The notes below the pieces were generated by a model, which saw nothing but the letters and a program-made list of their open reading frames with translations, was not told the DNA's origin and did not search any database. Below, in pieces: positions 22,950-35,190 of a stretch of 64,000 bases of DNA. Where the stretch lies: NCBI GenBank assembly GCA_013399305.1, contig VXAI01000069.1, positions 572,310-636,309 on the forward strand, written 5' to 3'. How positions within the stretch are numbered: the first letter of the stretch is position 1; every line of letters starts with the position of its first letter. The stretch comes from Rostratula benghalensis (Eukaryota > Chordata > Aves > Charadriiformes > Rostratulidae). A program made the position numbers and the translations under genes.

Positions 22950-25251
22950 CACCATGCAAAACTCCTTCCAGTTTTGCACTGCTGCTCTGCAGGACGTGCT
23001 TGGGCTTAATTGCTGCACCAAAGGATGGTTTATTCTTTGCAAAATATGACCCCTTTGGTGTCACTAAAAGCTCTGGCATCATGCAGTTGTGAGTCACATC
23101 AGTGAAAGCTGCCTGATGCTGCATTTAACCTTGTGCACTCAAGCTGAAAAATAATTAATAAAATACTCCCAAGTGCTATGTTTTTCCCTCCCCCCAACTC
23201 AACATCTTAATTACAAGGGAGTAGGTACAGGGAGAGCTGCTCTGTTTGTAGAATCATCTTGCCTTTCTTTGTAACCTCTCTCACTGAAAAATGCTTGTAG
23301 TCTCAGACTAAAATACCAGTAGTGATTTCATCAAATTAATCCCAGACTGATTTACATAGGAACTCTACTCTTATTTAAATTGCAGGCTTTGGGGATTTAC
23401 TTCTTGCTCTTTACCCAGTGCCTTTCATGTGTAGAACCCTAGTCCAAGGTGGAAACTTAGGCAAAAATAATAATGGCAATAATACTGCTCCTACTGTCTC
23501 CTATGGACTACACTTAGGCAGCCCAAATTCTACCTGAATGCCCACGTCTAGTCAAAGGAGAGAGACAGTCTGCTGCAGAGGTGATTTGGAGGGTCCAAGT
23601 AGAATGGTAAGAGGGAAACATCAGACATAATAATAGATGTGGAATTGTAACTTTTTTCAGCTTAATCACTGCTCTTGTAAGACAAAAATCATTCAAAGTT
23701 TAAAGAAAAACTGATAAATTATAATTGTGGGGCAAAAGGTAGATTATTCTCCCAACTCTAGAGAAATCTTGATAGTTGTAGAAATGTCCATTTAGTGAGT
23801 AATCACAAGTTCTTCAAGGGATCAGCAAGAAGTGGTGGTTTTTCTGTTAAAGTCATGACATTTTTGTGCTTAAGTATAAAAGAGAGGAGTATAACTTGCC
23901 TGTAAGGGGTCTAATTTTAGCAGAGCAAAAACTTGCCATCAAAAAACTCCCTTTGTCATTGGACAAAGAAGTTTCAAAAAAATCCACATTTTTGTTCCTA
24001 ATTATTGGTAGAAATCTTAGTAAAAAGGTATGTTCTCAGGGTTTTTTTTTTTTGGTGTGGAAACAATTTCTTCTAGAACTTTAAAAAAAATAGGGGCTGT
24101 TGAAAGTCTGTGTTCTACTACTGAAATCATACTGCGGGGGTAGAAAGTAGCTGAAATACTATTTTCTGTTTCAAATTAACAAGCATAGTGGCTGCTGCAT
24201 GAAACCTGCCATCCTGTACCAAACATCTTGTATTTTATAATGTTAGAGCTTGACACTTGGGAGATTCACAAATCTTTTTTGTTTTTTTTTTTTTTTCTTA
24301 GGGGTCTATCTTAGATGCACTAATATGAAATCTCATTCTTTGCTTGAAAGAGGCAAGAGAAGTTGTTCATACATCTATGTGAAGTATACTTAACCCTTCG
24401 TAAGTTATCTGGAGGCTTCACCCTAAATCCTAACTTTAATTAGATTGCTGAAGTGAGGTGGTGCAAATACCCCCCAGAGTTCAGCAATGAAGGAGATAAT
24501 ATGATCTCTGTGCAGCGAGGGAATATGACTTCATTTGTTAGATGTTGTGGTTGAGACTAGATATCAGCTATCATTAACACCTGCAAAAATAAGGCAGACT
24601 GTTTCAGTATGCATGCTGTCCTGCCACGTGATAGGAGGTAGAGTGTTTGTGCTGACACAGTTATTAATGTAAAACCAGAAGCAAACAAAGAACAAAACCG
24701 CTTCACAGTAAACCAGAAGTTGGAAAGCAAACCTGAAATTCTGAGGTGGTACTTCAGGAGACCCATAGCTGGTTTCTGAAGCTGGATTTTTTTTTTCTCA
24801 CCTCCAGGAATTCTCTTTCTGGAGAAATCTTATACGTTCTCATCCTGATTGGGAATAATGGAATGGATCAAGGGGCTCAGACTTTCTCTAGGGGGTAAAA
24901 TACATAAATATAGATATATGTATTCCTGATAGTTGTAAGTTTTAGACATGATATGGCATAAATATTGGGAAATCTCTCTGGTGGAGGAAAGCCTGGAGTT
25001 AAAGTTCTGGGAGTGTATTCAATGGAAGTACAGTTTCATGCTTCCCTCATTTGTGTATTTGTTCATGGGCATTTGCTCTTGCCCAGTTTTAGAGTTAGGA
25101 CCTCAGAGGTTTGCTCTGATCCTATAGGGTTGTTCCTACACTGTTAATGTGGAGAGGGAAGGAAATTCGGCACAATAAGTTAAGGGTTGTAGTTCAATCT
25201 AACGAACTTGGTGCTCCACTGTTTGCACATCATGATTTGTTTTAGATTTAG
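22950..25251. other. Non-coding unique sequence, no gene seen
   Basis: AT-rich, stops in all frames, one T15 tract at 24282-24296. No mobile element recognised. Confidence 0.7.
24282..24296. repeat. Poly-T tract (T15)
   Basis: About 15 T preceded by TTTTTTG; simple homopolymer. Confidence 0.85.
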
Positions 25252-25530
25252 ACAGAGTTGCAATCAGGAAAAGCTGTTGAATATGACTGTTTGAAGAGGT
25301 CAGAGCTTGTGAATAAAATAGAGGATGTACTGTCAGCAATTAGCAGAAGTGAAAGACATGTAAATGAGTTCCAGAATTGCTATCAGAATAAGAAAAAGGA
25401 TGGGAAGATAAGTGAGCAAGAACAGAAACAGGAAAAGCAGAGTCACAGAAGAGGACAGAATACTCATGCTAGCACAGGTTTCATGGGTTATCCTATAATT
25501 TTGATTTTGTTATTAGGTCATGGTCATTGA
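25252..25530 (+). other. Hydrophilic open frame, unrecognised
   Basis: Frame open for about 93 codons after an in-frame TAG that also forms an acceptor-like TTTGTTTTAGATTTAG. The first 70 residues are strongly hydrophilic and rich in Lys, Glu and Gln, with possible heptad spacing, then the product becomes hydrophobic. There is no ATG near the 5' end. In A-rich DNA such a composition arises readily (AAA, GAA and CAG codons), so chance is the leading explanation. Confidence 0.1.
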
Positions 25531-25902
25531 AAACAGTTGCAAACATTTCAGATAACTTGGGAGTGTTTTTAGCTACTGCTAACTCCCAGAGACATCGCCT
25601 GGATGCTGGTAAACGTTGTATGTCTCTATGGTTAAAGAAATAAACAAGTCTGACAAATGTTGAATAACTCATCTGTTATTTGCAGTGGAACAAATAAAAA
25701 CAGAGTGATGCCTAAGGGGAATTTGGGTTTGAAGACAGATAGAAGGGAAAGTTGTCGAATACCAAATGCAGCATCACTTAGGAAGTTATACACAGAAAAA
25801 GTGAGAACTGCTGAACAACTATTTAGCAGATGAAAAGAGAAGGCTATTTAGGCTGAGCTCACCTGCCTCTTCCCTTTAGTTATCACAGAAAGCAAATGGG
25901 AG

Positions 25903-26000
25903 TTTTTTGGGGGGGTGGGGTGTTAGGGGTTTTTTTGTTTGTTTGTTTTGTTGGGTTGTTTTTTTTGTGTTTTGGGCTTTTGGGGTTTTTTTGTGTGTGG
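25903..26000 (+). repeat. G/T-rich low-complexity block with G4 motif
   Basis: The plus strand is almost purely G and T for about 95 bases. At 25909-25929 it reads G7-T-G4-TGTTA-G4, which satisfies a four-tract G-quadruplex pattern with short loops, and further GGG runs follow. Reading frames through the block give artificial Phe/Val/Gly or Thr/Pro/Lys strings and are not genes. Confidence 0.8.
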
Positions 26001-26084
26001 TCTAGTATAAGTCTGTGTAAAGTGTTCTTAATCAGGAAGGAGAGCTTGAGACCTTTGAGGTTTTTATCCCTATCCCCAGTTTGC

Positions 26085-26160
26085 TGAACAACCCTGGGCA
26101 AGGCCACTCAACGCCCTGTGCTTCAGTGGCTTCACCTGTAACTGTTTAATGGTTAATTCC
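26085..26160 (+). repeat. MIR-type SINE relic
   Basis: The run CCCTGGGCAAGGCCACTCAA, then CGCCCTGTGCTTCAGTGG and CTTCACCTGTAA, follows the MIR core in order and spacing (TTGGGCAAGTCACTTAACC, TCTGTGCCTCAGTTTCC, TCATCTGTAA). About 60 bases align without large gaps. MIR-class elements predate amniote radiation and survive in birds only as rare old relics. The tRNA-derived head and the 3' tail are not recognisable. Confidence 0.65.
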
Positions 26161-27394
26161 TCTGCAGTGTCCCTAGTGAAGGATCCCTTTGTAAACAAGA
26201 CCAGGAGAATTGCCTGACTCAGAGGGGGGACACAGCAGCACACACCGTGGCACTGTGGTCAGAGCAGTTCTCTGGGGCTGCTGCATGGGGTCACCAAGGG
26301 TGCTCAATGCCCAGCTCCTCCTGAAACCCAGTGTGGACCAAGGAGCCTACTGACAGCGGGGCTTCTGGTTTAAGGCTGTCTTTAGTGGTAACTGTGAAAC
26401 AAAGCCTTAAAAGGGAACACTTGAAATAAAGAAAACCTGATCCAGAACTGGCACCTGGACATGCATAGTCTTCAGTCTGTGCTGTTGAGTTGGCAGTGAT
26501 TTTTTGCAAATGATTCTAGATAAATGTGGTGGAAAACATTTGTGTTGCCAATGTAAGGGGTAGGATTCTCTTGACTATAAAAGGAGTGGAGAGAATCGGC
26601 TCAACTGTAGATACTTTCTGTGTTGGCATGTAAATTTGGTCAAATGGATCCCGACCTTGATGTTTTGAAATAGCAGTGATGATGTGTGAGGTCTCCAGGC
26701 TCCTAAGCTTGGACTTTTTATATGCTTGTTGTGGTTTCCATGCACTTAGGGCTGACATCGCTAAGCTTTCCTCTGCCCCAGACTGTGTTGGGAATCTCAT
26801 ATAAAATAAAATTGGAGTGCCTTTCATAATCACCTGAGGCCAAGAGCAGGAGAAAGTAAAAACTACTTCACTCAGCCAAATATTGAGAGATACTGCACTA
26901 TAGTCACAGGATCTGACAGTGCTGAAATGTTGGCTTCACTTCAGTTCCCCTCCACTGCATCTTCATCTCTTCCTTGCCTCCCAAGTTTAATTCAGGCGGA
27001 ATCTTGAAAACAGCCACATTTTACACTAGTGACTAAAGATGACATGCTGCCTTGTTCTCTCTCTTCCTAATTCCACCTTCCATTGATTTATTAAACCCCC
27101 GAGTTTTGGTGACAAACTATTTTACATCATACTTCTCTGAAGGGACATTTGTCACACGTAGATCATTGTTGATGTTGATCCGTGCCTTCTCTGGAGAGCA
27201 GTGCTTCAGGACTTTCTTGCTCATATTTATCCTTGTTCACAAACCGCTCAGAAATAAACAGTACCCTTGCCTGAGTTTATTGACATGACTTTCATGTGGT
27301 TTGGGGGTTGTTGTTCTCCACTCCCCACTTCTTGTTCTCAGTTGTTTTGTCATTCTCTGGCTGGGCGTTGGCTGAGGTCTGAGTCACAGGAATG

Positions 27395-27630
27395 AAATGG
27401 TATTAGTGCATTCTTTAGTGCTTTCAAACCAATCACACTTAATAGAACAATAATGCATTACGTCGCGTATTGTTCCATAGGCTAATTACCTAATCAGAAA
27501 GTGTCGGGGAAGCAAACTTGTACCAGACATTAATTATCAGTGCATGGACTGGTAGCAGATGGCAGTATTTGCAGTGGAGAATAAGCTGATGGTTCAGTGG
27601 ATTAATTAAAGCTTACACAACCTCATGCCC
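27395..27630. promoter_or_regulatory. Candidate conserved enhancer-like element
   Basis: The block is dense in homeodomain cores (TTAAT, ATTA, TAATTA, TTAATTAA). It contains a perfect 8-base inverted repeat, GAACAATA (27445-27452) and TATTGTTC (27468-27475), whose arms each include a SOX-type ACAAT core. The 15-base centre reads ATGCATTACGTCGCG, with three CpGs within seven bases in a CpG-poor region. All six frames are broken. The composition is what developmental non-coding elements look like, but conservation and activity are inferred, not shown. Confidence 0.35.
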
Positions 27631-28065
27631 TCCACTCAAAGCCCACTGTAATAATAACGGTGTGCTTTTTTTTAAAAAAGGAAAACAATATTTAGCTGTG
27701 GTTCTTAAACTGATTAGAGTTTCCTGCAAGAGAGAAAAAGGAATAGTTATTTCCCAAAAATATCTCTAGCGGTCTCCATTTGCCTCAGGAGTGCTCGGTA
27801 TGGATTTCAAATAACGAGTATTTTATTGTAAAGCACATCAACAGTTCTGGGAACAGGGACTAGGCGTAGTCCTGTTTTTTGCACGTAGTCCCATGCATTT
27901 CTTTCCAGCTCTTGGGCTGTGCAATCCTGGGTTTTTTTCTTTTTTTTTCTTTGTCTGTTGGCCAAATTAATCCACGTTACATTTCCTTGCATTTCCCCCT
28001 AAACTATATGAGAACACTGAGGCATCCTCCCTGAAGATGGGAGCTGGCGTGAACTGTCTCAGCAC

Positions 28066-28081
28066 AAAAAAAAAAAAAAAA
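28066..28081. repeat. Poly-A tract (A16)
   Basis: About 16 A followed by further A-rich sequence (GGACAAAAACAAAGAAAAAAA); simple low-complexity DNA. Confidence 0.85.
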
Positions 28082-29703
28082 GGACAAAAACAAAGAAAAA
28101 AAATTCTTTTGTCTGGCCTAAGTCTTAATAAAAAGAGGGAAAAAAAGGTGTGGCCAATCTTCCTTCAGGAGAGCATTCTCTGCTGGGGAGATATTGACCC
28201 TCTGGCATGAATAATCCTCAATGTGTTAAATGTAAATACTGCTCAGCAATGCTGAGGAAACACAGAGCTGCAGTGCTTCCCAGGAACTTTGGGAGGCTGC
28301 TAGGACAGGTCAGCCAGAGCCTTCCCATGCTTTGCTGGCAAGGGAGGGCATTTGCAGATGCTGCACGGGCAGCTGTGAATGAAACATCACTGCAGCAGCG
28401 AGGAGGTCCAAAGGGAAAGGAATTGCAGAGCAGTTTCCAATATCCAGATAGCAGGGAGAAAGCTATGTGTGAAGCAGAGTTGATAGACATCTAGACTTGT
28501 TTGGATAGCAAGCCTCATCAGAAGCAAGTGTTAAAAAGAAAAAGGTTATGGAAAGAAAGAACTGATTTCTGTTACAGCCAGGTTTGCTGTGACAAATTGG
28601 TTAGGAGTGCGTGAGAGAGGCATGCTATCACATGATCTATTCATAAAGGAAGAAAAAGCAATAACTGCTCTGACACTAATGAGGTATAAAATATCTCACC
28701 TGACAGTACCAACACATACAGGTCTTGATTTTTCTCTCAGTAATATGAGCTCAGACTGGATTTTATTATCTGCTGCTGGCTGTAAACTTTATGGGAGAGG
28801 CAAAACAGTGACACAAGGCTCCTTCTGTAAGTTATAAATAAGTTTAAAGGTGCAACAGTTAAGTTTATTGTCAGGTTTTGAACTTTTGACAGTGAATATC
28901 TGATTTGGTAAGCAATAAACTCATAGTACCTGGCACTTTTATGTACACATCTCAGCTTTTGTCACTACAACTTTTGCATAGTTTACATCTGGAATCTAGT
29001 ACTGTGGCTTTCTGCAAGCTCCATTCCTTCTGCCACAGATAACAAGGTAAATCAAGACTAACATTACTGAGGGTTACAGTACAGTGCTATAAAATATTTA
29101 AAAGCACTAGATTGTTTACCCAAAAATATATATTTTTGTTTACAGTGTCCAGTGTCTGGTCAGTGGGAAAGAAATCAGTGTTACCTCAGACTTCAAAAGA
29201 ATCCTACACAGAGGTACTTCCCATATTTAACCAAAAAGTTTTCTTTAATTTTTTTTTTCTTTTAGTTTTTTAATTTTCTTGAAGTCACCCAAGAAATGAA
29301 AGATGGATTCTCCTGAGTAACAGTGGTGGTTTTAGTTTGGTTTTGTCTCCTGTCTGTCTGCTACCTCCTATGATTTTAATGCATTTGGATTTCTTAACTA
29401 ATTTGGGGAATTTCTTTTTCCAAACCACCTACAGTAAAAGAAAGAAACCCCCATCATTTCAAGGAGGCATCAACCGGGTTTCTAACAGTCCTTCAGTTTT
29501 ATCTGTGGAAGGTTGGAAGCTCTCCTTTGTCACTGTGAGCTGAAGTGTTGTCACCCTGGCTCCTGTCAGCCTGATCCTTGAAATAGCATTTTCAGTAGGA
29601 TTTCAGGGGGACGTGGACTAAGGGTGATGTGGAAATGGGACTACCAGGACAACAGTGCCCTGGAGTCACACATATTGGATACTAGTAGTGGCATTGGTAG
29701 GAA

Positions 29704-29744
29704 ATTTTTTTTTGTTGTTGGTATTTTGTTTTGTTTGTTTGTTT
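29704..29744. repeat. T-rich (GTTT)n low-complexity tract
   Basis: Run of T followed by GTTGTTGG and several GTTT units. Simple sequence without coding meaning. Confidence 0.8.
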
Positions 29745-32704
29745 GCCTTTTAACAGTACATGCCTTTTTCCTTGGTTCTTGTTATGTGAGGAGATCCCGT
29801 TCTGCACATTTAGATCTGCCCTTATATCTTCTAATAAACACCTGGAAAGTTAAGTAGCTCTCCATGACTAAGGGCCAGTGGAAAGCTTAAGATTTAAAAG
29901 AGATACTTAAAGGACCAGAGTCTTGGCAGCTTGATACCCTAGGACTGGATTCCTTGGAAAATACTCACAGTTGAAGAGAACAGGAGTTATTTCCATTGTG
30001 TTCTGACTCTCCATTGCACCCATCTCTGGGCAAAACTCTCCAGCTGCAAGAATGCTAGTTTGATTAGTTGACTCTACTTTTATTTTCCCATTCTATGACA
30101 CAGAGCTAGTCCTACAAAATCAATCCCAGCAAGACTTGGTGGCACTTTCCAGCTGACTCCCCGGTGTTTCATGACTGCCTTGAGGTTAAAACTTCATGGT
30201 GTGGCTAAATCCAGTGTTCAGCTTTAATTTTAAAATATTGTTTCTCAGAAGTTCATTCAATATATTTCTCATAGCTTTCACCAGTCACAAAATGTGTTTC
30301 CACAGTAACAAATAGAGCAATGTAATTGCCCGTGCACCCTGCCATAAATCCTTCAGGTGGTGATTTTTAAAATGTGGATAGCATAAAGACTTGGACAACT
30401 TTGCTGTTTCAAAGTAAACTAGCAGATTTCAGAGTGTCAGCCAAGAGATTTCCTACTGAGTTTCACTCAGCTGGAGATGTGAATATGTTTCTGAGATAAC
30501 TCACACTCTGGCTTGGGATTTTTTTTAATTTTTGCTGCTGTTGTGTTTTTGTATCTGTCCTTCCTCTTCCCTATTGTTATACCAGTGTGTCAAGTACACT
30601 CAGATCCCGTTGCAGGACTTGCTGAATTGCCAGCTGTTTGTTTGCTGTCATGAGACCCAGCAAGGGCAGAGGGTGGTCAAAGAACAGCTCTTTACCAACT
30701 GGGGAGCCCAGGTGGTAGTGGTAGCTTAGGGAGAGGAATTGGCTGTAGCCTCACTGAGCTCCTCCAGACGTTGCAATTTCCTCCAGTGATGCATATTCCT
30801 ATTTAAAGAGGTGCATGAGTGACCCCTGTGTATTTGCAACAAGCAAACAGCAAAAACGTTCATGAGATTTCAAATAGTTTTCATTAAATATTAGAAAATA
30901 AGGCTGGTCAGATCCCTGAGGTGTCCCCTAAGCTTCAGTTCACTCTACGCAGCACAACCTCCCTGTGAACTCTTTTCATCATCAGCCCCATTTCAGCCAG
31001 CCATTTCTCTGCCCTGCTTCTGTGGAACTCTAACTGTAAAGAGTCCCCAGCCTTTCTGGCAGATTTATTACAGAACTTACCCATAAGTAGAAGCAAGGTA
31101 GGAGGCTTTTTTCCCTGCTAACACCTACCATAAATCTCCTTTCTGTAGTTGAATTATAATCATGGATATTGAGTGTATTTGTGCCAAGGACTGTGTGATG
31201 CTTCCAGCACATTGGATCAAAATTGGGCAGTTCAGAACTGGCTTCCACAAGTTCCACCTCAACCTTTGCCATCAAGCTCCTGTAACTACCCAGTGAAGGC
31301 ATGTAATGCTCAACTGGAGATTCACTGTGTCTCTGCCAGGCTGTTGTATGTCATTCTGGCAGCAGGGAGGCACAAGATGGTGATTTGTCCGGTTCCAAAG
31401 GCAGGAGTACTGCCCACTTAGAGGTAATTGCAGGGGAGCACAATATTCCAGTCTCTGACCCTGTTAGGTATCTCTCTGTCATACCAAGCTGCTACATCAG
31501 CCTGTCCTTTAAACCTCCTCTCTGTGCAATAGGAGATGAATGGGCTGGGACAAGATGCTCCGTATAAGGATTTGATATCAGTGTGATAATATATATAAGA
31601 ACAACATTAGGTCTAATTTTTAGTATATTAACCTGTCTCCTGCCCTGATTACTAAGATCCTGCCTGAATCAGTCGAAGTGTTCATATCAAATAGCTACAT
31701 GAGAAGCACATACAGTAACAAGAACAAGAAATATATGCTGGTAATCTATTTAAATGCAAATAGCTGGCTGTTTGAACTGAGATGGAAAAGTTAAAATATG
31801 TTCAATATTAGATTCATAGATTAAACTATCAACAACAGTAGCTTAAAAACATATGTGCATATGCTTCCTCAAGCAAAGTGTTTTAAAGTTAAATTCAGTA
31901 AGTTTCAGATGCTGCAAGGAGAAAGCAGACTGTTTCTTATTAGATTTAACTAGGGTATGACACTTAGGTCCATGCAAGTGTTTTCTCTGAACCCCCAGAT
32001 TTTCTTTTGCTTTCAAAAAGCCCTAACCTTAGAACAGGGCTGTAAAAATGAGGACTGGTTCATTTAATTGACTAATGAACTTTTAAAAGTAGTGTTACCA
32101 AGCTGAAGTACTCAATAATCATAAATTGAATTGATCCTTTATGCTCAGCTTCTGCTGCCATTTTTCACTGGAATTTGGAGTCCTTTTCCATCTTAGAGAC
32201 AGAGATTTTTCCAAATTTAGACTGTCTGAACTCTGTCTTTGAGTGCAGTCTGGATGGGTTTATTATTGTATGCCCAGCCAAAATTGGGGGCATCTTTCTC
32301 CACCACAGACCAAACTGCACGCCTCTCACCATCATTTTAAAGTCTTTTTATTTTTGCTACCCTCCAGCAAGGTTGCTGCTGAGGAGAAGAAATAATGAGC
32401 CTTACTGAGGTGCTGTCCAAAATCCATTTCAATAAGTCTTCCTTTGCTGTGAAGAGTATATTGACACAAGAATTTCACTTGAGTATGTGAGCACACCTGG
32501 CCAAGATAATTAGAATATAATTCTTTTGCCATAGCTCTGTTTGTGTGTTAGAAAGCAAGCTACCAGGAAAAAAGATCCAATGCAAGTAGTTTCTATTATT
32601 GCGAATACAACTTGTTAGCAACAAGTCTTCCTGAGGCTCCCCTGGCACCTGACTTTACATATTCATCTTTACTTACAGTGTAGGTGCACAGACTCCTTCC
32701 AATT

Positions 32705-32724
32705 TATATATATATATATATATA
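32705..32724. repeat. (TA)10 microsatellite
   Basis: Perfect TA dinucleotide repeat, ten units, followed by AAACCCCCAAACC. Confidence 0.95.
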
Positions 32725-33290
32725 AAACCCCCAAACCAATAATAACACATTTTTAGCACTAATGTAATTTCTGTACCCATGGGGATATTTGTATTTTTAC
32801 TGGCTCATTATTTAAAGATCATCTGAAGTCTTCATGGCAGGGTCTGAAATGCTTTTCTTGAAAACAAATCACTTTCAGCATATTTTCTCTATTGTTCGTA
32901 TGTTTTTAATTTTAAATAGACTAGTTAGGTTTGGAAATACCTTTTTTTAACAAAGTAATCATCAGGTATAAATGACAGTGGCTGAAAAATCACTGCAGGT
33001 ACATTATTTGTAAAATTCCCATGTTCTTGCCCCTGGGTAATGGTATGTGAGATGGATAGTCATCAGCAAGGAGTTCACATATGGTTCTTGATTGTGTGGA
33101 ACTTGAAATTCTCCTGCTGAAATATCTTTGAGTCCTTTGTGTTCTTATCATGGTTCTGGCACATTTCACTTGCACTTATCAAATGAGTCACGCTCCCACT
33201 TGCTGTGGTTGCAGCCCTATTTCCAAGGGCAGGTTCAGTCAGGAAAACTGCATTATTCACACTGCTGAGCAGCTCACGGTGAGGTCTCTG

Positions 33291-33510
33291 CAACCCCAGT
33301 TAGAGGCTTCTGCTACACGAGTTATAATAATGGCTCGGCTCTATCTACCTTTAACCGCTGTCTGTGGTGAAGTGCATTGCTTTTAGGGCTGGATAATGCC
33401 TGGGTAAGGTTCTAAGGGGTGAACAGTCCATCGTGTTAAGTGGCAGAATCCTCTCAGCTGTCTGCCAGCTGCTGCGAACCGTGGGAATAAAGTTCTCTAT
33501 CTCTCTCCAT
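33291..33510. promoter_or_regulatory. Candidate conserved non-coding block
   Basis: Balanced composition with retained CpG (CACGAG, CTCGGC, AACCGC, CATCGTG, GCGAACCGTG) in a CpG-poor window, and no sustained frame. Looks different from the flanking AT-rich DNA; function is unknown and the call is inference. Confidence 0.15.
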
Positions 33511-35004
33511 TGCTGATTCCTCCACCTGGTATGAAGTAATCTTTTGTTTAACTTGCCATATGCCTTGTTTTCTGAAGTATCTTTTAAGTGATGCCTTATA
33601 AGCCTGCATCTTATAAGAGTTGTCTCCAGATTTTTAATGAAGAAGAATGTGAAACATAACCGTATACCTACCTGGCAATTTCTTCAAGCTAACTACATAG
33701 CACAAAACTTGCTCTCCTGAAACACTGAGCACAGAAAGGGCAGAACTATGAACTGCAAAGGATTACGTTGTCCAGGGATAGACATAGTTCTAATCAACCT
33801 ACTGGTGTTGACAGCTCTGGATTTATACAGTCACACCAGCTGAGCACCCAGCCTGCAGCAATGGCTGTGATAAAACTGGCTATGTAAAGCTGATAATTTT
33901 TGAACCAAATAGCAGGAAGGACTTAAAGCCAAAAGCACGGGAAAACTGGACAAGTTTCTTGTGCAGGAAAGTCCCCTGAGAAAAATGTTGTCTTTACAAT
34001 TAAACTTGCAGTAAGGTAGGATGGGACATAAACACTGTCTCCTCTTGTAGTGAAAGTGTTCTTGTAAAAGGAGAAAATTGTAGATCAGGATGTCTTCTTG
34101 CTTCCATCTAAAACTTTTCCTGTGATCAGATGCCAAACAGCAAATCACAGTTCCCATCCTCTTGCCCAGAGCTTTCAGTTCTCAGGAAATGAGCTTTCCT
34201 TCCCTCTCCCCTCTAGAGAAAGCATGTCTGATACACTTTTCTTACCAGCTTCCTACAAAAATATCTCTATGGTCCATTAACATCTGCAGTTTGAATGGGT
34301 ACACAGGATGTTTCAGTAGTGAGGTTGTTTTAAGGTGAAAGAGCAGAACTGCTGTGTTATATCTTTAGGAAAGATACTGCTAGCTTAGTCATTGCAGATG
34401 CCAAATTAAAGTGAAACTGGATTTCAGATTTTATTTTTTTTTTTTTTTTGCATTATGATTCAGAGTAGTATGTTGCTCTCCAATCACAGAAAAGAAGTTG
34501 ACATATCATGAAGAGCTTTCATAACTAATGATTTAATCATTGGGTTTTGACTGGCTTCTTGTATTAATGCAGACATTATGACTCTGGGCATATTGCTAGG
34601 TGTTTTTGTGGCCTTTGATTTGCATGAATGACCCCTGTTAACCCTGACACCTTTTGAACTTTCAATTCAAATGATAATTTTGGGAAGGAAGGAGTTATGA
34701 GCAGGAGGGGCAAGGGAGAAAACAAGAGATAAGCATAACTTAATGCACACAGCGCTACAGCTGTGTTATCCCAGCTTCTCAGGGTGGATGTGCAAATGCC
34801 CCCTGGGCACACAAATGCACTATCCCTACTAAAAATTCCAAATACAGGAATAAGACTTGAACAGTTCAGTATACCTAAGGCAAAATTGCCCACAGAAATA
34901 ATGACTACAGGCCAAAAATAAATGCTACTAATTTGGGGTAACCAGAGTCAGCAATACATAATGTGATTAGTCAGTGCACCTCAGCCTGACAACATCCCAC
35001 TAAT
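33511..35004. other. Non-coding sequence, no gene seen
   Basis: Short frames only, with a T16 tract at 34434-34449. No repeat family recognised until the CR1-like relic begins. Confidence 0.65.
34434..34449. repeat. Poly-T tract (T16)
   Basis: Homopolymer of about 16 T preceded by ATTTTA. Confidence 0.85.
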
Positions 35005-35190
35005 GCCTGTCTCCCTCTTTCTAGGCTGTGCTGATATACGTGTAAGTACAGGAGCAATTTTGTCTGTGAATACTGAGGCAAGGAAGGCAGAGAGTGCTTC
35101 AGCCTTTCTTGCATCATCCATTACTTTGTCTTCTCCCCATTCAGCAACAGACCCGACTTTTTGCAGAAATTCTTTTGTAACTATTGTATC
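35005..35190 (-). pseudogene. CR1-like LINE ORF2 relic
   Basis: On the minus strand the frame reads ARKAEALSAFLASVFTDK, a close match to the KAE-LNAFFASVF motif that lies between the endonuclease and reverse transcriptase regions of CR1 ORF2. Just upstream, in a shifted frame, SGLLLNGEKTK resembles the GPLLNE motif that normally precedes it, so at least one frameshift has occurred. Neither the endonuclease nor the catalytic reverse transcriptase motif is present, and the match stops downstream at about 35005. The plus-strand 144-codon frame over the same bases is its shadow. It is dead and cannot move. Confidence 0.55.

Larger units (their letters stand above)
28082..33290. other. Non-coding sequence, no gene seen
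   Basis: Mixed AT-rich DNA with a somewhat GC-richer patch at 28207-28494 that is open on both strands for about 90 codons; this symmetry is against a gene. Low-complexity GTTT repeats lie at about 29704-29744 and a (TA)10 microsatellite at 32705-32724. No mobile element recognised. Confidence 0.6.

Noticed and set aside
25883..26107. Pro/Lys/Thr-rich minus frame and Phe/Gly/Val-rich plus frame
   Set aside because: Both are artefacts of the G/T-rich low-complexity block.
28207..28494. About 95-codon plus and 90-codon minus frames in a GC-richer patch
   Set aside because: Symmetrical openness on both strands with no recognised domain; attributed to local composition.
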